Positions 25,558 to 33,497 are shown, counted from the first letter of the stretch. The stretch is 64,000 bases of DNA from Bacteroidales bacterium (GCA_014800815.1 JAAVFI010000035.1:34760-98759); one strand, 5' to 3'. Numbers and translations: made by a program. Notes: generated from the letters alone by a model not told the origin.

Positions 25558-26946
25558 TTATTTCACCATTTCGTCGATTACGCTCTTGATGGAAGCGGCA
25601 AGTTTCTCTGCCTCAGCCATTGAGTGTGCTTCTGCGTAGATGCGGATGATAGGCTCGGTATTCGACTTGCGGAGGTGTACCCACGATTCTGCGAAGTCGA
25701 TCTTCACGCCGTCGATATCGGTGATAGTTTCCGACGAGAATTTCTCCTTAACAGCCTCGAGGATAGCGTCTACGTCGATGTCGGGAGTAAGTTCGATTTT
25801 CGATTTGAATATTTCGTAGGCGGGATATTCCTTGCGGAGCTCGCTTACCTTCTTGCCCGATTTGGCAAGGAGAGTGAGGAAGAGCGCGATACCTACCATA
25901 GCGTCGCGGCCGTAGTGGAGGGCAGGGTAGATTACTCCGCCATTGCCTTCGCCACCGATTACGGCGCCGATTTCCTTCATCTTGGTGGTAACGTTTACCT
26001 CGCCAACGGCTGCAGCCTCGTATTTGCCGCCGTGTTTTACGGTTACGTCGCGGAGTGCGCGCGATGAGCTGAGGTTGCTCACGGTGTTGCCGGGAGTGTG
26101 TGCGAGCACATAGTCAGCCACGGCTACAAGAGTGTATTCCTCGCCGAAGAAGTCGCCGCCGTCGGAGATAATGGCGAGACGGTCGACGTCGGGGTCTACT
26201 ACAAAGCCTACATCGGCACCGCTCTTACGGGTAAGTTCGGCAATGTCGGTAAGGTTTTCGGGGATAGGTTCGGGAGTGTGAGCGAAGTGGCCTGTGGGCT
26301 CGCAGTTTATGGTCACAATCTTCTTCACGCCGAGAGCTTTGAGAAGCTCGGGCACTATAGTACCGCCTACCGAGTTAACGGCGTCGACAGCCACTGTGAA
26401 GTCTGCCTTGGCGATAGCCTCGGCATCGACGAGCGGGAGAGCGAGTACCTGCTCGATGTGGCGGCGCACGTAGGTATTGTTGGTGAACACGTGGCCGAGT
26501 TCGGTCACGGGAGCGAACTCATAGTCATCGGCAGCAGCGATGCGGAGCACTTCGGCACCTTCGGCAGCGTCGAGGAATTCACCGCGCTCGTTGAGGAGCT
26601 TGAGGGCATTCCACTGCAGAGGGTTGTGCGAAGCGGTTATAATGATGCCGCCGCAAGCATTCTCGCCCGTTACGGCAAGTTCGGTTGTCGGGGTTGAGGC
26701 AAGATCGATATCTACCACGTCGAAGCCCATGCCGGTGAGCGTACCGGTCACAAGGTTGCGTACCATGGGGCCCGAAAGACGTGCGTCGCGGCCTACTACG
26801 ATAGTACGGGTAGTGCGGGTTGTGGTCGATGCGATGAATTTTGCAAAAGCAGCGGTAAACTTTACTACATCAAGCGGAGTGAGGCCTTCGCCTACGGGGC
26901 CTCCAATTGTACCGCGGATTCCTGAGATAGATTTGATAAGAGACAT
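25558..26946 (-). CDS. glmM: Phosphoglucosamine mutase
   Basis: Interconverts glucosamine-6-phosphate and glucosamine-1-phosphate on the way to UDP-GlcNAc for peptidoglycan and lipopolysaccharide. The 462-residue alpha-D-phosphohexomutase has the phosphoserine loop TASHNPLQWNA (Ser106), the metal loop DPDVDRLA (about 243-250), the sugar-binding GGEGNGGVIYP and the C-terminal phosphate-binding RKSNTEPIIRIYAE. GlmM is preferred over phosphomannomutase by the overall bacteroidal pattern, but the two can be hard to separate by eye. A 164-bp palindromic repeat begins seven bases upstream of its start. Confidence 0.85.
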   Translation of the reverse strand: MSLIKSISGIRGTIGGPVGEGLTPLDVVKFTAAFAKFIASTTTRTTRTIVVGRDARLSGPMVRNLVTGTLTGMGFDVVDIDLASTPTTELAVTGENACGGIIITASHNPLQWNALKLLNERGEFLDAAEGAEVLRIAAADDYEFAPVTELGHVFTNNTYVRRHIEQVLALPLVDAEAIAKADFTVAVDAVNSVGGTIVPELLKALGVKKIVTINCEPTGHFAHTPEPIPENLTDIAELTRKSGADVGFVVDPDVDRLAIISDGGDFFGEEYTLVAVADYVLAHTPGNTVSNLSSSRALRDVTVKHGGKYEAAAVGEVNVTTKMKEIGAVIGGEGNGGVIYPALHYGRDAMVGIALFLTLLAKSGKKVSELRKEYPAYEIFKSKIELTPDIDVDAILEAVKEKFSSETITDIDGVKIDFAESWVHLRKSNTEPIIRIYAEAHSMAEAEKLAASIKSVIDEMVK

Positions 26947-26952
26947 TTTCTT

Positions 26953-27116
26953 AAGGAAGTCTTGTAAGTTAGTTTATATTACAATTTGAAGTAGGTATGA
27001 GCAAGATTCGTTCTTGCGAAGAAGGAGTTATGGGGCTCCATAATGACTGATGAGTAAGCACGAAGATTGCCATAACTACTCAAAGATTGATATAAACTAA
27101 TTTTCATGACTTACTT
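26953..27116. repeat. 164-bp TA-flanked inverted-repeat element, copy 1
   Basis: The ends are inverted repeats: AAGGAAGTCTTGTAA at the left and its near-complement up to GACTTACTT at the right, about 27 bp per arm and flanked by TA on both sides. The body has a GCAAG/CTTGC hairpin and a TTATGG/CCATAA hairpin. It is about 97% identical (my count of four differences) to the copy at 30264-30427. No open frame. It fits a miniature inverted-repeat transposable element or a REPIN-like element, placed between the DUF4827 gene and glmM. Confidence 0.85.
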
Positions 27117-27137
27117 AAACGTCGGGTTATAATGCTG

Positions 27138-27698
27138 TTACTGTTTTAACTCGTATGTAAGTTTCCAGAGATAAGGCTGGACATTGGCCTGCTCGCTTGT
27201 GGGGCCCATGGTCGACTTGATGACTATCATCACCTCGCAGTCGATAGGCAGGAGGCTCAATGGGAACTGCACTCCGTAGCCCCAGGTGTACGACGACTCA
27301 ATCTGATAGTTGTTGTAGCGGAACCAACAGGGGCTCAGCGATATATTGTTGCCCTCTCCGTCGGGCAGCTTGCCGTTGGCATAGCTCAGGAGGTTGTAGC
27401 GGGTGTATCGGAAGTAGATCTGGTCGTTGGTCTGAGCCATGTTGCCCTTGGTACCGGGGTTGAGCACGCGCATATACATTGAGCCGTCTTCGTCCATGCG
27501 GTAGAAGGGTGCGTCAGGTCCGGTGATGAATACTGTGTCTTCCGGCACGTCGAGAATCACCGTATTGTCGGCAAGATAGTTGTTTACAGCCATATCCTGC
27601 TCGTTGAGGTACTCGGCGTATGATTTCGAGTTGTCACACGACGCGGCAACTGCAACCATTGCCAGAGCCAGAGAAGCCTGATAGAGATACTTCTTCAT
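27138..27698 (-). CDS. DUF4827 family lipoprotein
   Basis: A 186-residue predicted lipoprotein (MKKYLYQASLALAMVAVAAS, lipidated Cys21, then DNSKSYAEYLNEQDMAVNNY). The domain that follows contains FYRMDEDGSMYMRV, IYFRYTRYNLLSY and the C-terminal GPTSEQANVQPYLWKLTYE. DUF4827 proteins in Bacteroidales are commonly encoded next to a DHH phosphoesterase, as here. The fold has some resemblance to peptidyl-prolyl isomerase-like lipoproteins, which I mention only as a possibility. The ATG at 27698 is chosen because it gives the lipoprotein signal; a longer frame to 27827 overlaps the upstream gene. Confidence 0.8.
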   Translation of the reverse strand: MKKYLYQASLALAMVAVAASCDNSKSYAEYLNEQDMAVNNYLADNTVILDVPEDTVFITGPDAPFYRMDEDGSMYMRVLNPGTKGNMAQTNDQIYFRYTRYNLLSYANGKLPDGEGNNISLSPCWFRYNNYQIESSYTWGYGVQFPLSLLPIDCEVMIVIKSTMGPTSEQANVQPYLWKLTYELKQ

Positions 27699-27714
27699 AT
27701 TTTGTAGTTTCTGT

Positions 27715-28746
27715 TTACTTGTGAAGGTAAAGTTCTTTGTTGGTATCCAGCAGAGCCCTGAACGCTTTTGCGGCCTCTTCGAGGTCGCCCTTGAATTCTC
27801 CGCCTGCGGCATTGAGGTGTCCGCCACCGTTGAAGTGCTCCTCGCAAATCTTGTTCACGGGGAAATCGCCCTTGCTCCGCATGGACACTCTTATGCAGTC
27901 CGATTCCTGCCTCATGAAGCAGCTGTACACAATTCCGGGAATTGCCAGCGGACGGTTTACGAGTCCTTCGGTATCGCCTTTTGTATAGTGGAAGCGGTTC
28001 AGCTCGTCGCGCGAGAGGGTGATGAGGGCTGCGCTTTGCTCGGGGAATATCTCCATTTTCTTGAGCAGAGCATACGAGTTGAGTCGGATGCAGTTTGCCG
28101 AGAGAGTATTGAACAGGAGATTATAGAGTTTTTCCTTATCGGCACCCTTCTTGACGAGTTCGGCCGTTACGGTAAAAAGCTCGGGGTCGGAGCAGTTGTA
28201 GGCGAAGTTGCCGGTATCGGTCATCATGCCCGCCAGAAGGCATTCGGCTGCATTGCGGTCGATAAATCCGAAAAGTTCGAGGCGGCAGAGAAAGCGGAAC
28301 AGCAGGTAGCACGTAGCTGCCATGTCGGGGTGCGAGATTATTACCTCGGCATCCATATCCGGGTTGAGATGATGATCTATGAGTATCTTCGGGGCTTTAG
28401 CTGCGGCGAGAGTATCGGCAAATCGGCCTGTGCGGCTTGTCTGGTTGAAGTCGAGGCAGAGAATTAGGTCGGCTTCTTCTACTAGCTGACGGGCGAAGTC
28501 GGGGTAGCGCATAGCGTCTACAAGCTCGCGAGCACCGGGCAGCGAACGAAGATTTTCGAGAGGTGCGTCGGGTACGATAGCGCGTATTTCCTTGCCGAGC
28601 GACGAGAATACATGCACTGCTGCCAGCGACGATCCCACGGCATCGCCGTCGGGACCTGTGTGGCACACGGTTACAATTTTCTCGGCATGCTCTATGAGCT
28701 TGCGTGCTTTAGCTATCTGTGATTCGTTGATTCTGCGTGTTATCAT
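27715..28746 (-). CDS. DHH family phosphoesterase (NrnA-like oligoribonuclease/pAp phosphatase)
   Basis: A 343-residue protein of the DHH-DHHA1 family that degrades nanoRNAs or pAp. The N-terminal domain carries HTGPDGDAVGSS (metal ligands near 29-36), LDFNQTSRTGR and the signature DHHLNPD; the C-terminal DHHA1 domain has GGGHLNAAGGEF. The order and length match NrnA. It is upstream of and probably cotranscribed with the DUF4827 lipoprotein (16-base gap). A TATATTTG box (28771 to 28764, minus) lies 17 bases before its ATG. Confidence 0.9.
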   Translation of the reverse strand: MITRRINESQIAKARKLIEHAEKIVTVCHTGPDGDAVGSSLAAVHVFSSLGKEIRAIVPDAPLENLRSLPGARELVDAMRYPDFARQLVEEADLILCLDFNQTSRTGRFADTLAAAKAPKILIDHHLNPDMDAEVIISHPDMAATCYLLFRFLCRLELFGFIDRNAAECLLAGMMTDTGNFAYNCSDPELFTVTAELVKKGADKEKLYNLLFNTLSANCIRLNSYALLKKMEIFPEQSAALITLSRDELNRFHYTKGDTEGLVNRPLAIPGIVYSCFMRQESDCIRVSMRSKGDFPVNKICEEHFNGGGHLNAAGGEFKGDLEEAAKAFRALLDTNKELYLHK

Positions 28747-28763
28747 ATCGGCGAATTATCCCG

Positions 28764-28771
28764 CAAATATA
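28764..28771 (-). promoter_or_regulatory. -7 box of the DHH phosphoesterase gene
   Basis: TATATTTG on the minus strand matches TAnnTTTG, directly after the flavodoxin terminator. No well-placed TTTG box. Confidence 0.5.
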
Positions 28772-28776
28772 CGAAA

Positions 28777-28815
28777 ATTGCCCCAAGGGCTCTTATAAAG
28801 ACCACTTGGGGCAAT
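28777..28815 (-). terminator. Terminator of the flavodoxin gene
   Basis: ATTGCCCCAAG (28777-28787) and CTTGGGGCAAT (28805-28815) form an 11-bp stem; on the minus strand it is followed by TTTCG. It separates flavodoxin from the DHH phosphoesterase gene. Confidence 0.6.
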
Positions 28816-28839
28816 AATATTTTAAGAATTCTTAATACT

Positions 28840-28864
28840 AAGAAAGTCTTTTCATGACTTACTT
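28840..28864. repeat. Minimal 25-bp member of the palindromic repeat family
   Basis: AAGAAAGTC and GACTTACTT arms with a seven-base centre, flanked by TA on both sides. It has the same ends as the 164-bp elements but no body, and begins immediately beyond the flavodoxin stop codon. Confidence 0.7.
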
Positions 28865-28865
28865 A

Positions 28866-29363
28866 TCAGGCTTTGCTTACCACAGCGCACCAATCGGCAA
28901 TTCGCTTGTCGGTAAGGTCGGCATGGTTCACCTCGTCGAGCACAAGGCCTCGCATAGTTGTGCCGTCTGCTGCCTTCGAGTGGTCGAAGTGATAGCCGTC
29001 GGCATTGTATTGGCCTACAAATGTAGCGCCGGTGCCTTTGAGTCTGTCGTAGAGCTCGCCCACTGCATCGCAGAAGGTATCGCTCATAGTTTCGTCGCCG
29101 CAGCCGAAGAGAGCTATGGTCTTGCCGCTGAGGTCGAGGCTCGCCGCTCCGGCTACAAAGTCGTACCAGTCATCTTCAAGTTCGCCGTTGTTCCATGTCG
29201 ACGAACCGAGCACGAGTAAATCGTAGTCGCCGAGTCGGTCGGGGGCTGTCTGCTGCACATCGTGTATATCGGCATCTTCAACGCCGAGGGCTTTACCTAT
29301 CTTGCGGGCAACTTCGGCGGTAACGCCGGTTGCCGAGCCGTAAAAAATTCCGGTCTTTTTCAT
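28866..29363 (-). CDS. fldA: Flavodoxin
   Basis: A 165-residue FMN-binding electron carrier that can replace ferredoxin under iron limitation. The phosphate loop GSATGVTAEVARKI (about 9-22), the FMN-ring loops LGSSTWNNGELEDDWYDF and the FGCGDETMSDTFCDAVG segment are all typical of long-chain flavodoxins. It is monocistronic, divergent from the OmpA-like gene, with an 18-bp inverted repeat in the shared upstream region (29397-29481). A ferredoxin gene occurs 3.4 kb away, so both carriers are present. Confidence 0.93.
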   Translation of the reverse strand: MKKTGIFYGSATGVTAEVARKIGKALGVEDADIHDVQQTAPDRLGDYDLLVLGSSTWNNGELEDDWYDFVAGAASLDLSGKTIALFGCGDETMSDTFCDAVGELYDRLKGTGATFVGQYNADGYHFDHSKAADGTTMRGLVLDEVNHADLTDKRIADWCAVVSKA

Positions 29364-29396
29364 ATCGTCGGGTCGTTTATTGTTTTGTTTATATCC

Positions 29397-29481
29397 TTAT
29401 GAATAGAAAACGCGCACGCTCTCAAAGTGTTCAAAGCTCTTTGCCAAAACTAATTTACACGGCTGCGCGTTCTATTCATAA
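29397..29481. promoter_or_regulatory. Inverted repeat between flavodoxin and OmpA-like genes
   Basis: TTATGAATAGAA, AA, CGCGCA (29397-29416) recurs inverted as TGCGCG TTCTATTCATAA (29464-29481), an 18-bp match with a two-base bulge and 47 bases between arms. Its position in the divergent intergenic region suggests paired operator sites, possibly for an iron or redox regulator; this is inference. Confidence 0.4.
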
Positions 29482-29524
29482 ATACACTTTCAACAAAACT
29501 ATCCACCTCCAAAATTCAAGAACT

Positions 29525-30250
29525 ATGGCAACCAAAGATGTAGACCCGCGCACCACCGCGCAGGCAGGCACCACGAAAGGCCTGACAACAGAGAGTAAAG
29601 CCGAACGTACGGCTGAAACGGAAGTCCCGCCCGTAACCGCGGATGTTGATGAGACTCCAAAATTTATACGCTACGGCGCCGCCGTGCTCCTCGGCCTCGC
29701 CTTCGGAGTAGGGTGCTACGTCTGGTTTGGCGACGGTGTGCCTTCGGCTCCGCAGTATTCGGGCCACACGCTCAATATGCCTGAAGCTCAGAGCTATGCT
29801 GCTACACGCGTAACACCCGACAGCAAGACTCAGCCCGAAGCATTCGCCTTGATAGAAGCCGACTGGACAACAATGCCTCAGAGCCAAGCTGCCACAAGTT
29901 CGCAGGCATCGTCGACAACCTCGACAGCAGCAACTGTAGCTGACACTCCCGATGCCGTATATCTATTCAGCACCGACTCCTCAAACGTGCCTGAAAATCC
30001 CGAACTTACCGCCATTGCCACAAAGGTAGGTAAAGAGGGTCTGCGTGTAGACGTCCGCGCTTACACCGACGATCATGGCCGCGTCGCTTACAATCAGCGG
30101 TTAAGCGAAAAACGCGCCAAAGCTATCGGCGACTATCTCGCAGCTCATGGTGTACAGGCTTCAAAAATCACAACCACAGGCATGGGCCCGACTCATAAAT
30201 ACAGCGACGACGCCCACGACCGCCGTGCCGAAGTCCGTATTATACATTAA
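29525..30250 (+). CDS. OmpA-like peptidoglycan-binding protein with membrane anchor
   Basis: A 241-residue protein with a hydrophilic Thr-rich N-terminus (1-46), one membrane helix (47-68), a low-complexity Ser/Thr/Ala linker (100-142) and a C-terminal OmpA domain (145-241) with VRAYTDDHGRVAYNQRLSEK, RAKAIGDYLAAHGV and DRRAEVRI. OmpA domains bind diaminopimelate in peptidoglycan. The internal signal-anchor implies inner-membrane tethering, unlike classical outer-membrane OmpA, so it may link cytoplasmic membrane and cell wall. The start at 29525 is chosen over an upstream in-frame start at 29330 inside the flavodoxin gene. Confidence 0.82.
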   Translation: MATKDVDPRTTAQAGTTKGLTTESKAERTAETEVPPVTADVDETPKFIRYGAAVLLGLAFGVGCYVWFGDGVPSAPQYSGHTLNMPEAQSYAATRVTPDSKTQPEAFALIEADWTTMPQSQAATSSQASSTTSTAATVADTPDAVYLFSTDSSNVPENPELTAIATKVGKEGLRVDVRAYTDDHGRVAYNQRLSEKRAKAIGDYLAAHGVQASKITTTGMGPTHKYSDDAHDRRAEVRIIH

Positions 30251-30263
30251 GGAATCCCAAAAT

Positions 30264-30427
30264 AAGTAAGTCTTGTAAATTAGTTTATATTACAATTTGA
30301 AGTAGGTATGAGCAAGATTCGTCCTTGCGAAGAAGGAGTTATGGGGCTCCATAATGACTGATGAGTAAGCACGAAGATTGCCATAACTACTCAAAGAATG
30401 ATATAAACTAATTTTCATGACTTACTT
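30264..30427. repeat. 164-bp TA-flanked inverted-repeat element, copy 2
   Basis: Near-identical to 26953-27116 in the same orientation. Ends: AAGTAAGTCTTGTAAATTAG at the left, complementary to the right end closing GACTTACTT, with TA on both sides. It lies 13 bases after the OmpA-like stop, in a 342-base gap before the BspA-like gene. No coding capacity. Confidence 0.85.
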
Positions 30428-30564
30428 ATATCTTATACATCGAATGATGCCGTGTGCGATGCATGCGGCATCATTTTTTTTAATAGGGGAGCTGTTAATT
30501 GGTAATTACAAGTTAAATAGTGTTAAAATAAAAATCTGAGTTTACATGATCCGATTTTAATTAT

Positions 30565-30572
30565 TAACTTTG
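30565..30572 (+). promoter_or_regulatory. -7 box of the BspA-like gene
   Basis: TAACTTTG matches TAnnTTTG, 20 bases before the ATG at 30593. A weak TTTA rather than TTTG occurs upstream near 30541. Confidence 0.5.
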
Positions 30573-30592
30573 AGAATCTTAAAAATCAAACC

Positions 30593-31534
30593 ATGAAACG
30601 ATTATTCTCTCTATTGCTTGGCGTTGTGACGGTGTTTACAATCTCGGCAGCCTCCTTTGAAAAGGACGGAATTTACTACGTGACAGACGATGATAATCCC
30701 GGCGAGGTGTTTGTTTGCGCTCAGAATTGTAAAATTACAAATCTCTGGGTGCTGGAAGCTCTTGATGGTGGATTATTGTATGCCGATAACTACTATTATC
30801 AAGGCGACGTGGTTGTCCCCGCGACTGTTAGTTTTGACGGCGTGGACTATCGTGTTACGCGTATAGCGCCCGGAGCTTTTTCTGGAAGTATGAACCTCCT
30901 GAGCGTTACTTTGCCACCCTCGGTGCGTGAGGTTGGTGACTACGCGTTCTTCCGATGCCCTAAGCTCCACAATGTAGATATACAGGGTAAAATTCGCTAC
31001 ATACGAGAATCAACATTCAACGACTGCGATGCTCTTGAAGAACTTGACCTCAGCAACGTAACTGAATACCTCGGCATAGTAGTACCTACGAATTTAAAGG
31101 TGCTGACACTCCCCGCAGATGCGCTTGTCTATATTATTCGTAGCTTTGGCGGTCCTGTCAAGTACTTGCTCGACTGTTTGGATGCACCGGGTATCTATCA
31201 TAACTTTATGATATCCGAAGATAGTGAACTTTATGTACCTGAGGAGGCGCTTAACCGTGACGGATTTGGATTCAGCCCCTGGGGTGCCTTAGGTCCGTTT
31301 ATCATCAAAAACCTTGCAGACTATGAGGCCGGAGTTACTCCGGCAGTTGCAAGTACACGAGCCTGGACACTCGCCGGAAATCATCTTCATGCGTGCGCAG
31401 AATCATCGGTAGAAGTGTTTGATATTCAAGGACGCAAGATCGCAGAAGTAGCTCCGAATTCTATTGTAATTCTGTCTGCAGGCTACTATGTCGCACGCTC
31501 GGGTGCGGTGTCTGAAAAAATATGTGTGGAGTAG
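30593..31534 (+). CDS. BspA-like leucine-rich repeat surface protein
   Basis: A 313-residue exported protein with a signal peptide (about 1-20) and LRR_5/BspA-type repeats (60-185), visible as VTRIAPGAFSGSMNLLSVTL, REVGDYAFFRCPKLHNVDI and IRESTFNDCDALEELDLSN. The C-terminal 50 residues (SSVEVFDIQGRKIAEVA, GYYVARSG, EKICVE) resemble the type IX sorting or related beta-sandwich tails of Bacteroidetes surface proteins. The last 53 codons and the following terminator are duplicated at 33251-33494. BspA proteins mediate adhesion in some relatives; the role here is unknown. Confidence 0.75.
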   Translation: MKRLFSLLLGVVTVFTISAASFEKDGIYYVTDDDNPGEVFVCAQNCKITNLWVLEALDGGLLYADNYYYQGDVVVPATVSFDGVDYRVTRIAPGAFSGSMNLLSVTLPPSVREVGDYAFFRCPKLHNVDIQGKIRYIRESTFNDCDALEELDLSNVTEYLGIVVPTNLKVLTLPADALVYIIRSFGGPVKYLLDCLDAPGIYHNFMISEDSELYVPEEALNRDGFGFSPWGALGPFIIKNLADYEAGVTPAVASTRAWTLAGNHLHACAESSVEVFDIQGRKIAEVAPNSIVILSAGYYVARSGAVSEKICVE

Positions 31535-31619
31535 TTGGATAGACCGCTCGACAAAACAAAATAAAAATTATCAAAAAAATGTGCCGTGGCGAATGTCGTT
31601 ACGGCATTTTTTTGTAATT
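31376..31619 (+). repeat. 244-bp direct repeat, left copy
   Basis: Covers the last 53 codons of the BspA-like gene, its 3' untranslated region and terminator. The same 244 bases recur at 33251-33494 with scattered differences in the coding part and near-identity after the stop. The 1.6 kb between the copies holds the AlbA_2 gene. Confidence 0.85.
31582..31613 (+). terminator. Terminator of the BspA-like gene
   Basis: TGCCGT/ACGGCA outer stem continuing through two G-T pairs to CGA/TCG with an ATG loop, followed by a T7 run. It lies within the 244-bp repeat. Confidence 0.8.
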
Positions 31620-31768
31620 GCCTATTATCTTGAGAGGTAGAATTACTTACTTGCTCTTGCACCGTTATTTAGGTGATATTAAAACATCAAACATGTATAA
31701 ATGTACCTAAATTTTTTTCTTTCGAGCCTGAACCTTTGGAATTAGGTTGATAATTACCGATTATTTAG

Positions 31769-31776
31769 TAAATTTG
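31769..31776 (+). promoter_or_regulatory. -7 box of the AlbA_2 gene
   Basis: TAAATTTG matches TAnnTTTG, 17 bases before the ATG at 31794. No TTTG at proper spacing. Confidence 0.5.
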
Positions 31777-31793
31777 CGCAAATAATTAGTAAG

Positions 31794-33228
31794 ATGACAA
31801 AAGAAGAACTGCTCGCAAGGCTTAACGATATAGAATGGAATGATTTTGAGGTCAAGGAGGCTTCGGGCGGTCTTCCAAAATCAATGTGGGAGACAGTTAG
31901 TGCTTTCTCTAATACTGAAGGGGGGGTGGATAATACTCGGTGTAAAGGAGAAAAAGACTGCGTCGGGTTCTGAGTATGCTGTTAATGGTGTGCCTAACCC
32001 TGAACAAATTGAGCAGGATATAATTACAACGTTACGTTCCCGCACCAAATTTAATGCCCCTGTGTCATGTAAAGCCACGAGATATAAGTTTGACGGTAAA
32101 GATATTCTTGCTTTCGAGATTCCATTGTCACCACATCGCCCTGTTGCAATCAAAAGTACCGGCGAGGTGTATATAAGGACGGGTAGCGGCGATACTCTTG
32201 CAACTGATTTGGAAGTTGATGCGATTGTAAGAGATGCATACTTTGGCGCAAAATCAGAAATGGAGATACCCGGTTCAAATTTCAATGACATCAATCTTAG
32301 CTCTATTGCATCTTACCGCAGTTATCTGCATGATTTTAATCGTTCGCTATCTTTTCCGACATTAAATGATGAAGAATTTTGCAGGAAACTGAATATCGTT
32401 CATTCTTCTGGTAAACTTTCCTATGGCAGCCTTTTGATGTTTGGCAAACGGGAATCTGTACTCGATGTATTTCCGAACTTTTGGATAGATTACATTGAAA
32501 TCCCGGGAGATTCTTACGCCACAGCTTCGCAAAGATATACCTATCGTATGCCGGAACAGGAAAATATATGGGAAAGCTTCCAACTGATAATGCATCGCTT
32601 GAGAAATTTTGTAGAATCACCGTATATTGAAGGACCTGACATATTCGGCGTTGAGGATAATTCTCAACTCTTTTGTTTGCGTGAGGGGTTGGTGAATTTT
32701 TGCGCACATTCCGATTACTTTGCATCAGCTCATCCTACGATAAGAGTGTTTGATGATAGAATTGTGATGCAGAATCCCGGACGCTTTATTCTTGATGCCG
32801 CTGAGTTCAGAAATCGTGTTCTGTCCATGCCCCGCAATCCGAGTATAATCAGGCTATTTCGCCACCCGAGGTTGTCTGAAAATGCAGGATATGGCATTGA
32901 CAAGATATTAGGCTGGAAAAATCTAACCGGGAAATCTGTTATCTTTGAAAGTGATATGCTAATTTCTACAGTTACTTATCCGTTGGCATTGAATTTGTAT
33001 TCTCGCAACACTGGCGAAAATGGCGAGAATAATGGCGAGAATAATGGCGAGAATAAAGTTCTCGAGATAATTCGTAAGACTCCAAGCATTACGCAGCCAC
33101 AAATAGCCTTACAGACAGGATTTTCGACAAGAACGGTCAACAGGATTATAGCCGCTCTCAGAGAGAAGGAGATAATAAAGCGTGTGGGTAAAACGAGAGG
33201 AGGACATTGGGAAATAGTATCCGAGTAG
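31794..33228 (+). pseudogene. AlbA_2/Schlafen-type putative transcriptional regulator, frameshifted at a G7 tract
   Basis: The gene starts MTKEELLARLNDIEWNDFEV (31794) and reads the AlbA_2 opening to AFSNTEGG, where a run of seven G (31920-31926) shifts the frame; one G fewer restores WIILGVKEKKTASG and a 477-residue protein. After the shift come the AlbA_2 nucleotide-binding domain (to about 170), the HATPase_c_4-like segment (FCAHSDYFASAHPTIRVFDD, NPGRFI, LFRHPRL), a GENNGEN tandem repeat (33013-33057) and a C-terminal winged helix (SITQPQIALQTGFSTRTVNR). The gene is AT-rich and bracketed by 244-bp repeats, so it is probably acquired. Phase variation, true decay or a sequencing error would each explain the extra G. 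Confidence 0.75.
33022..33057 (+). repeat. Three 12-bp tandem repeats in the AlbA_2 gene
   Basis: Three successive GGCGAGAATAAT-type units encode Gly-Glu-Asn-Asn repeats joining the ATPase-like and winged-helix parts; a partial unit precedes them. Such linkers vary in copy number among relatives of the family. Confidence 0.75.
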
Positions 33229-33250
33229 GTTGTATATTAGTTGAAAAATC

Positions 33251-33409
33251 GGTAATCAACTTCATGCATGCACCGCTTCATCGGTAGAAGTGTTTGATAT
33301 TCAAGGACGCAAGATTGCAGAAGTAGCTCCGGGTTCTACTGTAATTCTGTCAGCCGGCTACTATGTCGCACGCTCGGGTGCGGTGTCTGAAAAAATATGT
33401 GTGGAGTAG
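33251..33409 (+). pseudogene. 3'-terminal remnant of a second BspA-like gene
   Basis: An open 53-codon stretch without a start, reading GNQLHACTASSVEVFDIQ and ending EKICVE with a TAG at 33407. It differs from the tail of the gene at 30593 by several substitutions (for example APGSTV versus APNSIV), while bases after the stop are almost identical. It is either the surviving end of a tandem paralogue or a repeat made on insertion of the AlbA_2 segment. Confidence 0.75.
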
Positions 33410-33456
33410 TTGGATAGACCGCTCGACATAACAAAATAAAAATTATCAAAAAAATG

Positions 33457-33488
33457 TGCCGTGGCGAATGTCGTTACGGCATTTTTTT
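33457..33488 (+). terminator. Terminator before purH
   Basis: Same hairpin as at 31582-31613 (TGCCGT/ACGGCA outer stem, T7 run), here directly upstream of the purH promoter. Confidence 0.8.
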
Positions 33489-33489
33489 G

Positions 33490-33497
33490 TAATTTTG
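33490..33497 (+). promoter_or_regulatory. -7 box of the purH-mre operon
   Basis: TAATTTTG matches TAnnTTTG, 32 bases before the purH ATG. A -33 TTTG at proper spacing is not seen. Confidence 0.55.

Larger units (their letters stand above)
33251..33494 (+). repeat. 244-bp direct repeat, right copy
   Basis: Second copy of 31376-31619, same orientation. It ends at TAATT, and the purH -7 box TAATTTTG straddles its end, showing that this copy keeps the native junction to purH while the left copy is followed by foreign sequence. Confidence 0.85.

Noticed and set aside
27699..27827. N-terminal extension of the DUF4827 protein
   Set aside because: Overlaps the DHH phosphoesterase gene and hides the clear lipoprotein signal starting at 27698.
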